A stretch of DNA of 64,000 nucleotides, from contig NZ_CP084550.1 in NCBI RefSeq assembly GCF_021800405.1, positions 3,348,001 through 3,412,000 on the forward strand, given 5' to 3'. The position numbers and the translations under genes were made by a program. Source of the stretch: Arthrobacter sp. FW306-07-I (lineage in GTDB: Bacteria > Actinomycetota > Actinomycetes > Actinomycetales > Micrococcaceae). This document shows, piece by piece, positions 43,618-52,658 of this stretch (positions within the stretch are counted from its first letter, which is position 1; each line of letters opens with the position of its first letter). The notes below the pieces were generated by a model. That model worked only from the letters and a program-made list of their open reading frames with translations. It searched no databases and was not told where the DNA came from.

Positions 43618-44709
43618 TTACACGGGCTCCGGAATCGTGTCAGGTGCTGTTGGGTCGAAGATTTCGTTAGTCCAAAAGGAGGTGTAAAGGGTGTCGGTTC
43701 CGGTGTTGGTGATTTTATGTGTCCACATCGTAGGCATGTCCACAGCTACCGGACGTTCACCTGTCACCTGGAACTCGTGAACTTCGTTGGTGAACATCTT
43801 TCGAAGGGAAATAGTGGCGGTCCCGGCGAGCACTGTGAAGCGCTCGATCTTCCGCCGGTGGAAATGGTCCCCGCGGCTGATGCCCGGTTCAGTTGTAGAG
43901 AACGACGACTGCCCTGGCCCTCCATGGGTCCTCAGAATTTCAAAGAAGGAACCGCGGGCATCGGCGTGGCGTTGCAGGGGTAGCGGGGCTTGCGCCGGAA
44001 AGGTATAGGAGCGGTACGTATTGAAGAGGTCACGATCGAACTTGCTGCGGATATCTGGGATGTCGCCTCGGCTGTACGCCTGGGCAATCGCGGTCAGTCG
44101 CTTCAACAGGCCCTTTACCGACTCCCGGACCTGGAGAGACTCGGATTCATCAGGACCAACCGCTCCGATCAGGATGTCAGCGGCATCCTGCACATGGAGC
44201 AGGCAGAGCTCCTTGTCATTTTCTACCGTCGGTTGCTCCCCCCGCGACAGGAGATGGCTGAAAGTGGCGGAGACAGCGTTGTAAAACGGCCGTCCATGCT
44301 CGCCAAACAAGTTGGGAAGAAGTACGTCCTGAAACTGCACGCCCGCTTTTTCGCTTGCTGCCTGCAGAACGTCGGACGCTTTGCGTTTGGCTTCACCATA
44401 GACACTCCCGTTACCTGCCTGGGTGGAGTTGGCAAAGACAACGGTTGCCGGAGGGTTCTCGCTCCTGGCCAACGCCTCTGCAACCTGCACCGCAAAGCGC
44501 AGGTTGCCGTCGCGCACTTCTTCATCGGTTCCACGATTCACACCGGCAATATGCACTAGCCGGTGAGCGCCGTCTATGGCGGAAGACGCGGCGTCGATTT
44601 GGAAGTCATCGCCCACTGAGAACGATCGACTTGGCCGCATGCCATACATCGCAGCCCTCGTGTGCCACCCAACAAACCCGTTAGCGCCAGTCAGCGCGAT
44701 TGCATTCAT
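43618..44709 (-). CDS. capF: CapF/FnlB-like bifunctional epimerase/reductase
   Basis: 363 residues in two domains. The N-terminal short-chain dehydrogenase part (IALTGANGFVGWHTRAAM, HIAGVNRGTDEEV, VVFANSTQAGNGSVYGEAKRK) performs the NADPH-dependent reduction. The C-terminal cupin (from about residue 245: RGSFFEILRTHGGPGQSSF, GISRGDHFHRRKIERFTVL, TMWTHKITNTG) carries a metal site with His residues and performs C3 epimerisation. This two-domain build is specific to CapF/FnlB in UDP-L-FucNAc synthesis. ATGA overlap with CapE (44706-44709) and 2-bp spacing to CapG show tight coupling. Confidence 0.92.
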   Translation of the reverse strand: MNAIALTGANGFVGWHTRAAMYGMRPSRSFSVGDDFQIDAASSAIDGAHRLVHIAGVNRGTDEEVRDGNLRFAVQVAEALARSENPPATVVFANSTQAGNGSVYGEAKRKASDVLQAASEKAGVQFQDVLLPNLFGEHGRPFYNAVSATFSHLLSRGEQPTVENDKELCLLHVQDAADILIGAVGPDESESLQVRESVKGLLKRLTAIAQAYSRGDIPDIRSKFDRDLFNTYRSYTFPAQAPLPLQRHADARGSFFEILRTHGGPGQSSFSTTEPGISRGDHFHRRKIERFTVLAGTATISLRKMFTNEVHEFQVTGERPVAVDMPTMWTHKITNTGTDTLYTSFWTNEIFDPTAPDTIPEPV

Positions 44710-45770
44710 TTGCGGAGGAACTCTTTGTCCCCTGCGAGCCCGGCAGACGCAAGCTCTTGCCGAACTTCCGGGAGCGTAAGCAGAAGATCTTCAACCTCAG
44801 CCACTGTCATCCGCTCCACCGTGTGGGAGTCGTAATCGGAGTATCTGGCCTGGACAGGATCTCCTTGCTCAAAATAAATGCTGTAGTTCAGGTCCCGTTT
44901 ATCTGCCTGAATTCGAAAGTACTCGCCCATATCCTGGGCGCGAGAAAGTTCCTCGCGAGTAGCAAGCGCCTCAGATAGCTTCTCTGCGTGTCTGGTGCCT
45001 ATGACGTTGATGTTGGAGTTGGACCGGAAAAGGTTGACAGTTGCCTGTGCAAGGTCTCCCACTGTGCATGCCCGTGCTTTCCGGATGAAGAGGTCACCCT
45101 GATGCGCATTGTGGAAGGCAAACTCCACCAAGTCCACCGAATCGGCGAGGGACATCATGAACCGGGTCATGTCAGGGTTCGTGACAGTAAGATCCTTGCC
45201 CGCCTTGATCTGATTGATGAATAGGGGTATGACTGAACCTCGTGAATACATGACATTGCCGTACCGCACGCAGGAAACGGTGGTTTCCGCATTCGGGTTG
45301 TTCAGCCCGTGAGACTGGGCCACCTTCTCCATCATCGCCTTGCTCATGCCCATGGCGTTCACCGGGTAGACCGCTTTATCAGTACTCAGGCAGACCACGG
45401 ATTTCACACCCGCCTGGTCTGAGGCGCGAACCACGTTCTCACTGCCAACAATATTCGTCTTCATGGCTTCTACCGGGAAAAACTCACAAGACGGCACTTG
45501 TTTGAGGGCAGCCGCGTGGAATACAAAATCAACGTCCCGAACAGCCCGCTCGACGCTCTGGTAGTCGCGAATGTCCCCCACGTAGAAGCGCAGGCGGGCA
45601 TCACCCATTTCGTGACGCATAAGATCCTGCTTGGCTTCGTCGCGGCTAAGAATGCGGATCTCTTCAACGCCCCTCGACAGCAGCTTCTTGGTTACTATGT
45701 GGCCGAAGGAGCCTGTACCACCAGTCACGAGGATGCGCTTCCCCTCGTAACCGTTCGAGGTTTCTATCAT
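44706..45770 (-). CDS. capE: UDP-GlcNAc 4,6-dehydratase/5-epimerase (CapE/FnlA)
   Basis: 354 residues of the short dehydratase class: ILVTGGTGSFGHIVTKKLL binds NADP, FHAAALKQVPSCEFFPVEAM is the hallmark around the active site, and CLSTDKAVYPVNAMGMSK carries Asp-Lys in place of the usual Tyr-x-x-x-Lys pattern of these inverting dehydratases, with MGMSK following. It lacks the N-terminal membrane part seen in the PglF-like gene of the same operon. It starts UDP-N-acetyl-L-fucosamine synthesis from UDP-GlcNAc. It is followed immediately by capF and capG. Confidence 0.92.
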   Translation of the reverse strand: MIETSNGYEGKRILVTGGTGSFGHIVTKKLLSRGVEEIRILSRDEAKQDLMRHEMGDARLRFYVGDIRDYQSVERAVRDVDFVFHAAALKQVPSCEFFPVEAMKTNIVGSENVVRASDQAGVKSVVCLSTDKAVYPVNAMGMSKAMMEKVAQSHGLNNPNAETTVSCVRYGNVMYSRGSVIPLFINQIKAGKDLTVTNPDMTRFMMSLADSVDLVEFAFHNAHQGDLFIRKARACTVGDLAQATVNLFRSNSNINVIGTRHAEKLSEALATREELSRAQDMGEYFRIQADKRDLNYSIYFEQGDPVQARYSDYDSHTVERMTVAEVEDLLLTLPEVRQELASAGLAGDKEFLRK

Positions 45771-45819
45771 CGAATATTCCCTTTCCCATTAAGGACTGCC
45801 CAGCTAGACGGAATAAGGT

Positions 45820-46956
45820 TCATACCCTGCTCCCCAGAAATTTCATTACGGTTGATTCCACCAGTTCAAGCGAAGACAAGGACATCGCGGATCCGCTGGG
45901 CAGTGTTAGTCCAGTTTCAAAAAGACGCTCCGAAGTCCCGTTTACAAGATGCCGCGCCTGACGGAACACGGGCTGCAGATGCATGGGCTTCCACAACGGC
46001 CGGCTCTCGATGTTTTGACGCGCCAATGCCGAGCTAAGTTCTGCTGGGCTAAACCCGGAATCTTGCTCGTCGACAAGTATGGAAGTTAGCCAACAATTGT
46101 CGTCTTCATCCGATTCGCCGCCGAAGACTGCCACTCCGGGAACATCATTGAATAGCCTTTTGTAATACTGGCGATGCAACCGGCGGCTTGAGATCATCTC
46201 GTCAAGCCGGAGCAGTTGAGCTCGCCCCAGGGCGGCCAACAGATTGCTCAGCCTGTAGTTGTAGCCAATGTCTTCATGCTCGTAGTGCACCACGGGCTGC
46301 CGTGCCTGGGTTGCCAGGTACCGGACGCGAGAGGCCAGCTGGCCGTCATCGGTCAGCAACATGCCACCACCTGAAGTGGTCATGATCTTGTTGCCATTGA
46401 AGGAGAACACGGCAACGTCCCCCCAAGCACCAGCAGGCTTACCGGCGTGCAATGCGCCGAGCGACTCCGCTGCATCGGCTATCAGCGGAACTCCGTATTG
46501 CAGGGCAATGTCGCTGATCGCTGTGTAGTTGACGGCTTTTCCCAGAAGGTCGACGGGAACAATAGCTCCAACCCGTTCACCGGCAGCGGTGAGTGTTCGC
46601 AAAGCGTCTTCCAACAGGCTCGGATCCATGTTTCCGGACTCGGGCAGACAGTCGATGAAGAACGGCTCTGCCCCTGTGTAAGTGACCGCGTTCGCGGTGG
46701 CGGCAAACGTCATGGTGGATGTAAGGACGACATCACCTGGCCCCACCCCCCGGGCTAGAAGTGCAAGGTGGAGTGCAGCCGTACCGGAGCTCAGCGCAAC
46801 GGCGTGGCTTCGACCTACACGCTGTGACATTTCCTGTTCAAACCGGTCAACGTCCGGTCCCAAGGGTGCAATCCAGCCCGAATGGAGCGCCTCAAGGATG
46901 TATTTTTCCTCCAGCTCGCCCACATCAGGAGCTGACATGTAAATCCGGTCAGTCAT
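45820..46956 (-). CDS. DegT/DnrJ-family sugar aminotransferase (PglE-like)
   Basis: 378 residues, PLP-dependent. SGTAALHLALLARGVGPGDV, FIDCLPESGNMDP, IADAAESLGALHAGKPAG and SFNGNKIMTTSGGGML, whose Lys forms the PLP aldimine, all match the sugar 4-aminotransferases. YNYRLSNLLAALGRAQLLRLDE is the dimer-interface signature. Its start overlaps the end of the PglF-like gene by 8 bp. The pair would convert UDP-GlcNAc into UDP-4-amino-4,6-dideoxy-GlcNAc, the precursor of N,N'-diacetylbacillosamine-type sugars. Confidence 0.9.
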   Translation of the reverse strand: MTDRIYMSAPDVGELEEKYILEALHSGWIAPLGPDVDRFEQEMSQRVGRSHAVALSSGTAALHLALLARGVGPGDVVLTSTMTFAATANAVTYTGAEPFFIDCLPESGNMDPSLLEDALRTLTAAGERVGAIVPVDLLGKAVNYTAISDIALQYGVPLIADAAESLGALHAGKPAGAWGDVAVFSFNGNKIMTTSGGGMLLTDDGQLASRVRYLATQARQPVVHYEHEDIGYNYRLSNLLAALGRAQLLRLDEMISSRRLHRQYYKRLFNDVPGVAVFGGESDEDDNCWLTSILVDEQDSGFSPAELSSALARQNIESRPLWKPMHLQPVFRQARHLVNGTSERLFETGLTLPSGSAMSLSSLELVESTVMKFLGSRV

Positions 46957-48844
46957 TTCTGCTGCCTAATGAGGTAGCAAGGTACGGTTTGGGCGGGTTT
47001 GAGGCCCGGTTCACGGAAGCGTGCCAAAGGTGGCCGTCGAGATCCGCCGGATCCAGCGGCGGGACAGCGGTGTGCGTCACCTTGTCGTGAAAGGGCCGCT
47101 CACCGTGTTCCTCCTGCCCGAATAGCTCTTCATGAAGCTTTTCACCAGGCCGGAGACCCGTGAATACGATGTCGATTGTCCTGCCAGACATGGAAATCAT
47201 CCGTTTTGCAACGTCCAAAATCTTAACTGGCCGTCCCATGTCCAGGATCAGCGCCTCCCCCGGACGACCAATCGCACCCGCCTGAATCACCAGTTGGCAA
47301 GCTTCTGGAATCGTCATGAAGTATCTCGTGACGTCGGGGTCCGTCACGGTTACCGGTCCGCCGGACTCGATCTGGGCAATAAATGTCGGGAGCATTGAAC
47401 CGCGGCTTCCGATCACATTACCGAAACGGACTGACACGTAGGACCTTCCGGTTCTCTCGGCCGCCCAAGCGGTAAGTCTTTCGGCAAGCCGCTTCGAGTG
47501 CCCCAGCACACTTGTCGGATTTGCTGCCTTATCCGTCGAAATATTGACGAACGTCTCAACGGCAACGCGCTCGGAAGCCTGCAACACACTAAGCGTGCCC
47601 AGCACATTCGTCTTCCAGGCTTCTTCGGGGTACTGCTCCAACATGGGCAGATGCTTAAGTGCTGCCGCGTGGAATACCACCTGAGGCTTTCTGCTGTCGA
47701 AGATAGCGCGGATGGCTCCCTTATCCCGGATGTCAGCCAGGACCACGTCGCTGCTGTTCAACAGTCCGTGTCCGGAGAGCATCATCTGAACGCCATGCAG
47801 CCCGGTTTCATCACGATCCAACATGATGAGCTCCTGCGGGGCATACTTTGACAGTTGGCGGCACAGCTCAGAGCCAATGGATCCGCCAGCACCTGTGACA
47901 AGGACGCGCTTGCCAGCAACATAGTCAGCAATCGATGCGATCTCGGTGTCAACAGGCCGGCGCCCAATAATGTCCTCGATGGCCACGTCCCTCAGGTCCG
48001 CCAGCCGCATACCGTCCTCCAGTATTTCTGAAAGAAGCGGCATTACCATCAATCGCAGGCCTGCCTTATCGGCTGCGTCTGAGATCCTCCGTATGAACTC
48101 TGCATCCGCCCGGGCTACGCACAGGACCATAGCGGTAGCTCCGGTGCTATGCGCCAATGCCTCCAGCTCGGCCCCATTGCCCATAACTGGGACCTGTGAC
48201 AAGCGCAGGTTCCGTTTTTCCGGGTCGTCGTCAACAAATCCGACGGGCCTGTATGGAGAAGCTGGATCGCTCAGCATTCTCCGTAGGAGATAGGCGCCGG
48301 TCTGGCCTGCCCCGTAAATCAGTACACTCTCGGCAGAGTCCAAGGGACGGACTCTGCGTTCGGCGAAGAGCCTGCGGAGATACCGGCTTCCGCCCATCAA
48401 CACGAAAGCAACGGGCAACGCCACCAAAGCAGTGCTGCGCGGCAAGCCGGGTGCCCTGAGGAAGACCAGGTTGACCACGAACAACACCGAAGCGACTGTG
48501 ACCACTGTGAACAAAAGCGTTTGTGCCTCATCAAACGCTCCATGCTGGTGCCGCCCCCGGTAGAGAGCCAGACGCCACCCTACTCCAGCCTGGAGAACGA
48601 TACCGAGCACAGCCAGTATGCCTACAGAGAGCCAGTTCACTGGCTCGGCCACAAAATCGAATCGGAACAGAACAGCGAATGTAACGGCAACGATCCAGGC
48701 TTCAGCATCGATCGAGTACTGAACAACTCGAGATGCCCACCGGGCGGCCCGGCCAACATCTGGGGTGCGATTTCGCAGCCGGCCTTCTAATCCCACTTGA
48801 CTTGTTTCCCCCAAAATTAAACTTCGCACGCGATGATTGGTCAT
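46949..48844 (-). CDS. Membrane-bound UDP-GlcNAc 4,6-dehydratase (PglF/CapD/WbpM-like)
   Basis: 631 residues. The N-terminal part has four hydrophobic helices (about residues 45-160), then a first Rossmann-like domain (SVLIYGAGQTGAYLLRRML). The catalytic dehydratase domain starts with RVLVTGAGGSIGSELCRQL, FHAAALKHLPMLEQYPEEA and FVNISTDKAANPTSVLGHSK, the retaining-type signature. It makes the 4-keto-6-deoxy intermediate from UDP-GlcNAc at the membrane. It is the first gene of the leftward operon; the 272 bp to the divergent chain-length/kinase gene hold both promoters, with no clear element that I could name. Confidence 0.92.
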   Translation of the reverse strand: MTNHRVRSLILGETSQVGLEGRLRNRTPDVGRAARWASRVVQYSIDAEAWIVAVTFAVLFRFDFVAEPVNWLSVGILAVLGIVLQAGVGWRLALYRGRHQHGAFDEAQTLLFTVVTVASVLFVVNLVFLRAPGLPRSTALVALPVAFVLMGGSRYLRRLFAERRVRPLDSAESVLIYGAGQTGAYLLRRMLSDPASPYRPVGFVDDDPEKRNLRLSQVPVMGNGAELEALAHSTGATAMVLCVARADAEFIRRISDAADKAGLRLMVMPLLSEILEDGMRLADLRDVAIEDIIGRRPVDTEIASIADYVAGKRVLVTGAGGSIGSELCRQLSKYAPQELIMLDRDETGLHGVQMMLSGHGLLNSSDVVLADIRDKGAIRAIFDSRKPQVVFHAAALKHLPMLEQYPEEAWKTNVLGTLSVLQASERVAVETFVNISTDKAANPTSVLGHSKRLAERLTAWAAERTGRSYVSVRFGNVIGSRGSMLPTFIAQIESGGPVTVTDPDVTRYFMTIPEACQLVIQAGAIGRPGEALILDMGRPVKILDVAKRMISMSGRTIDIVFTGLRPGEKLHEELFGQEEHGERPFHDKVTHTAVPPLDPADLDGHLWHASVNRASNPPKPYLATSLGSRND

Positions 48845-49116
48845 GTCATCCTTCAGATGACTGGCCTTTGAGGCCGGCCCAACTCCGTCCGATCCCCGCC
48901 TATTAAAGCACCTTCTGGACTAGTCGCGGACGACGACAATCACGGCGACCGGGTGTTTACAGTTTGTGACAAGCAATAACGAAGCTGGCAAGAAAGTGCT
49001 CGGAGCTCTGGTGGTCCACTTGCTCTGTCATGTGCCCCTCGTCGGTTTTCGAGTCGTGGAAGCGGGTACGATGAGGGAAATTTCCCCTCGAACGTCACCC
49101 GGAAGGGGCTTCGGTT

Positions 49117-50610
49117 TTGGAGCTTAAGGATTACTTGCGCATCATCCGGCGAAACTGGATTCTGGTCGTCGCATGCTCGCTGATCGGCATCTTGGGGGCA
49201 GGTGCGGTGTCCTTGCTCATGAAGCCGAGTTATAGGTCCGAGACCAAACTCTTCGTCGCATTGCAGAATTCCGGATCGGTTTCTGAGCTTCAGCAGGGCA
49301 ATGTTTTTAGCCAGGCCAGGGTGCAGTCCTATGTGAAGACAGTGACCACGCCGACAGTCCTGCAACCGGTCATCGACAGCTTGGATCTGAAGACGACCCC
49401 GCAGTCCTTGGCGCAAAAAATTGTAGCGACATCAGACATCAATACTGTTCTCATCAGCATTTCGGTTCAAAACGAGTCACCCGTGCAAGCTGCTGCGATA
49501 GCCCAATCGGTCAGCCGTAGCTTGATTGCTGCCGTTGATGATTTGGAGAAGCCCTCCAATGGAGGAGCTTCGCCAGTCAAGCTGTCGATAGTGACCCCCG
49601 CCACGGCCCCGGCCTCACCCTACTCGCCTAACGTCCAAATGAATTTGATCGTTGGCCTCCTCGCCGGGTTGGCGACCGGAATTGGCCTTGCTGTGCTCCG
49701 GGCACTTCTTGACACGCGAATCCGCGGCGAGGCAGACCTGCGCCGGGTAACGAATTCTGCCGTACTCGGTGGTATCAGCTTCGATGCGGATGCCATAAAG
49801 AAGCCCCTGCTTACCCAGGCGGCTCACCAAAGCCCACGCGCCGAATCCTTTCGCCAGCTGAGGACGAACCTCCAGTTCGCGCATGTCAGTCATGAATCCA
49901 AAACCCTCCTCGTAACTTCCTCGGTCCCTGGAGAGGGCAAAAGCACTACTGCTACGAACCTTGCGATTGCCATGGCACAAGCAGGACAGTCTGTCGCTTT
50001 GGTGGATGCGGACCTGCGACGGCCGATGATCGCCGAATACCTGGGCCTCGAACGAAACGCGGGACTAACGACGGCATTAATTGGCAAAGCCGATGTCGAC
50101 GACTTGCTGCAATCCTGGGGCGACGGCAAACTTTACGTTCTGGCATCCGGACAAATACCGCCAAACCCCAGCGAGTTGCTGGGGTCCGAGAAGATGAAGC
50201 AACTCATCATCAGGCTGGAAAGCGTCTTTGACACTGTGATCATCGACGCACCGCCCCTTCTCCCTGTCACTGATGCGGCGGTTCTGGCACAGCAGGTTGG
50301 TGGAGTGGTGGTTGTCGTCGGCACTCAAAAGGTTCGAACCGGGGATCTGGAGAAATCTTTCGCGGCGCTCGAAATGGTCCAGGCCGACCTCCTAGGTGTT
50401 GTCCTGAACCGTCTGCCACTCAAGGGCCCCGACGCCTATGCCTATAACTCTTACAGCTACAGCACGTCCCCCAGGCCCACGATAAAGCCATCGGCAAACG
50501 TGAATTACAAGTCCAGCGAGGATTCGGACGACGTCTTCACCGATGAAATTCTGCATGGAAGTGCACGTGAAGCCACCCGCTTCACCAGCGGCCGCGGACA
50601 GGGAGCATAG
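49117..50610 (+). CDS. Wzz-like chain-length protein fused to bacterial tyrosine kinase
   Basis: 497 residues. The first hydrophobic helix is at about 13-35, a second at 175-196, with an external coiled-coil-prone Wzz domain between. The cytoplasmic BY-kinase domain has SSVPGEGKSTTATNLA (Walker A), VALVDADLRRP (Walker A') and VIIDAPPLLPVTD (Walker B). The tail contains the tyrosine cluster YAYNSYSYS that such kinases autophosphorylate. It controls chain length and export of the polysaccharide. Start TTG 49117 follows GGAAGGGGC. Its last base is the first base of the DUF4012 start, so the two are coupled. Confidence 0.92.
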   Translation: MELKDYLRIIRRNWILVVACSLIGILGAGAVSLLMKPSYRSETKLFVALQNSGSVSELQQGNVFSQARVQSYVKTVTTPTVLQPVIDSLDLKTTPQSLAQKIVATSDINTVLISISVQNESPVQAAAIAQSVSRSLIAAVDDLEKPSNGGASPVKLSIVTPATAPASPYSPNVQMNLIVGLLAGLATGIGLAVLRALLDTRIRGEADLRRVTNSAVLGGISFDADAIKKPLLTQAAHQSPRAESFRQLRTNLQFAHVSHESKTLLVTSSVPGEGKSTTATNLAIAMAQAGQSVALVDADLRRPMIAEYLGLERNAGLTTALIGKADVDDLLQSWGDGKLYVLASGQIPPNPSELLGSEKMKQLIIRLESVFDTVIIDAPPLLPVTDAAVLAQQVGGVVVVVGTQKVRTGDLEKSFAALEMVQADLLGVVLNRLPLKGPDAYAYNSYSYSTSPRPTIKPSANVNYKSSEDSDDVFTDEILHGSAREATRFTSGRGQGA

Positions 50611-52502
50611 TGCCCGCCGGCAGTCGAGAGAACTTATCGGGACGGGCGCGGGAACTTCACAAGTCCACATCTTCGGAGGCTCCGCCACTAATGGGGAGCC
50701 CAAAGGGGCGTGTCCGTCTTATTCTGCTCCGAACCGCAGCAATCGTCGGTGGAGTCATACTCGTCACGGCTGCTGTCGGAGGTTGGCTTTTCCACCGCGC
50801 CATGGAAATAAGAGGCGAACTAGGCACTCTCACTAATGTTGTCCCCCAACTCAAGGATGAGCTCCTTGCTCACGATGAGGCGGCGGCCCGCGCAACATTG
50901 GTCCAAATTCAGGCCCACATCCAGAAAGCTCGTTCCGCGGCGACCGATCCAGTATGGAAGGCAGCAGGCTCGGTTCCCGGAATCGGAAGAAACTTCTCGG
51001 TTGTTTCAGAACTGGTGCTGTCCGCCGACGACGTCGTCGAGGGGGCTGCGCAACCGCTGCTGCCCGTTTATGACACTCTCGACTGGAAGGCCTTAAAACC
51101 AGTCCAGGGGAAGTTTGACTTGGAGGCGCTTGCCGAGTCCTCTCCGAGCATCGTTGCGGCGGCTAACACCGTCGATCTGACCTACGAGCGGCTGTCGGCC
51201 ATCGAAGATGCTGGCCTCTTGCCCGAGGTGGCCCAGCCCCTCGCCGCCGCGAAGAGCTCTTTGAGTGATCTCAGACGGTCACTCAACATTGCCGCCGACG
51301 CATCAGCGCTCCTCCCCAAGATGATGGGGTCTGATGGGACCCGGCACTATCTGGTGCTAATTCAAAACAATGCAGAAGTGCGGGCCACAGGTGGACTCCC
51401 CGGGGCTCTGGCAGTGCTGCGGCTGGAAAATGGAACGGTGAGTCTGGATGATCAGTCGAGTGGTGCGGCTCTTGGGAAATTTTCCCCGGCCGTGGACGTC
51501 GATCCTGCTCAAACCGCGATGTACACCAAACGCTTGGGCAGTTATATCAGCGACGTCAACCTGACGCCGGATTTTCCCACAGCCGCAAAGGCTGCAAAGG
51601 AAATGTGGGAGATCCGGCACGGGACACGATTAGACGGCGTCATTGCACTTGACCCTGTAGTCCTGTCACACATACTCAAGGCGTCCGGCCCCGTTGCTAT
51701 TCCAAGTGTTAGTCCCGAGCTGGACCAACGTCTCCCCCATGTATTGACGGACAGCAACGTTGTGAAGGCACTCCTTTCGGACGTGTATTTCGCTACCGAG
51801 TCAAACGAGCTGCAAGACGCCTATTTCGCTTCCGTTTCAAAGGAAGTTTTCAGCCTCCTAGCTTCAGGAAAAATCCCACCTGACCAATTTCTTGGGGCTC
51901 TGGCGACCAGCGTTGACGAGCACAGGCTCCTTGTTTGGAGTAGCCAGAAAGAAGAAGAGGACGTGTTGGAAAAAACCTCCGTGGGGGGCGCAGTCTCCGG
52001 TCTCACAGCTGGTGGTGCTGCCTTCGGCGTCTACTTCAACGACGGAACCGGCGCCAAAATGGATTACTACGTGAGGAAGACTGTGCGGCTGGAGTCTGTC
52101 TGTACCGATGGTGACTATGCCGCGTACAAAGTCAAAATCGCCATGACGAACACGGCACCCTTGGACGCGACAAAGGCACTGCCGGTGGCCGTCACTGGTG
52201 ATGGACGCTTCGGCACTCCTCGGGGCTCCATTCAAACCAATGTCACAGTCTATGGCCCGGCCTTGTCTCATCTGGATACCGCTCTTCAGGACAATGCGAA
52301 GGTCAGCTTTGGATCACACTTACACAACGACCGACCTGTTGGAATCGTTGCGGCAAGGTTGGAGCCCGGGCAAACGTCGGAAATTGAGATGACCTTCGTA
52401 AAGGTAGTGCAGCAAGCTGAGCCCTCGGTCGTTGTCACACCCACCGTCCAAGACGTTAAGGAAGTGCTGCTGCCCACCGTAAAAACTTCATGCGCAGGAT
52501 AA
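50610..52502 (+). CDS. DUF4012 domain protein of a polysaccharide locus
   Basis: 630 residues. An N-terminal cytoplasmic stretch of about 45 residues is followed by one membrane helix (LRTAAIVGGVILVTAAVGGW), then a long external domain. LVLIQNNAEVRATGGLPGA and the later DPVVLSHILKASGPV are the recognisable blocks of DUF4012, a family of unknown function frequent in actinobacterial exopolysaccharide clusters. The start is GTG 50610, overlapping the kinase stop by one base. It may take part in transferring the polymer to the cell wall or in its export; this is inference from location and topology. Confidence 0.82.
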   Translation: MPAGSRENLSGRARELHKSTSSEAPPLMGSPKGRVRLILLRTAAIVGGVILVTAAVGGWLFHRAMEIRGELGTLTNVVPQLKDELLAHDEAAARATLVQIQAHIQKARSAATDPVWKAAGSVPGIGRNFSVVSELVLSADDVVEGAAQPLLPVYDTLDWKALKPVQGKFDLEALAESSPSIVAAANTVDLTYERLSAIEDAGLLPEVAQPLAAAKSSLSDLRRSLNIAADASALLPKMMGSDGTRHYLVLIQNNAEVRATGGLPGALAVLRLENGTVSLDDQSSGAALGKFSPAVDVDPAQTAMYTKRLGSYISDVNLTPDFPTAAKAAKEMWEIRHGTRLDGVIALDPVVLSHILKASGPVAIPSVSPELDQRLPHVLTDSNVVKALLSDVYFATESNELQDAYFASVSKEVFSLLASGKIPPDQFLGALATSVDEHRLLVWSSQKEEEDVLEKTSVGGAVSGLTAGGAAFGVYFNDGTGAKMDYYVRKTVRLESVCTDGDYAAYKVKIAMTNTAPLDATKALPVAVTGDGRFGTPRGSIQTNVTVYGPALSHLDTALQDNAKVSFGSHLHNDRPVGIVAARLEPGQTSEIEMTFVKVVQQAEPSVVVTPTVQDVKEVLLPTVKTSCAG

Positions 52503-52582
52503 ACCCTGTAAAGGAACTTGACAGACGTTGCCCGTCGGCTTGAGGAGATGGTAGCGTGCTTTTGGGATATATGTCCGTAATT

Positions 52583-52615
52583 CTGCAAATGGTCTCTTGC
52601 AGGGAGGAAACCTCC
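52583..52615 (+). promoter_or_regulatory. Two adjacent hairpins in the leader of the LANTG surface protein gene
   Basis: CTGCAA (52583-52588)/TTGCAG (52597-52602) and GGAGG (52603-52607)/CCTCC (52611-52615) are two stems directly next to each other, 44 bp before the start codon. The second contains a ribosome-site-like GGAGG. The leader may be structured and regulatory. I do not recognise a known riboswitch. Confidence 0.4.
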
Positions 52616-52658
52616 TCAAAACGGATTACATCAAAATAACGTCTCCGGGGGGACATCA

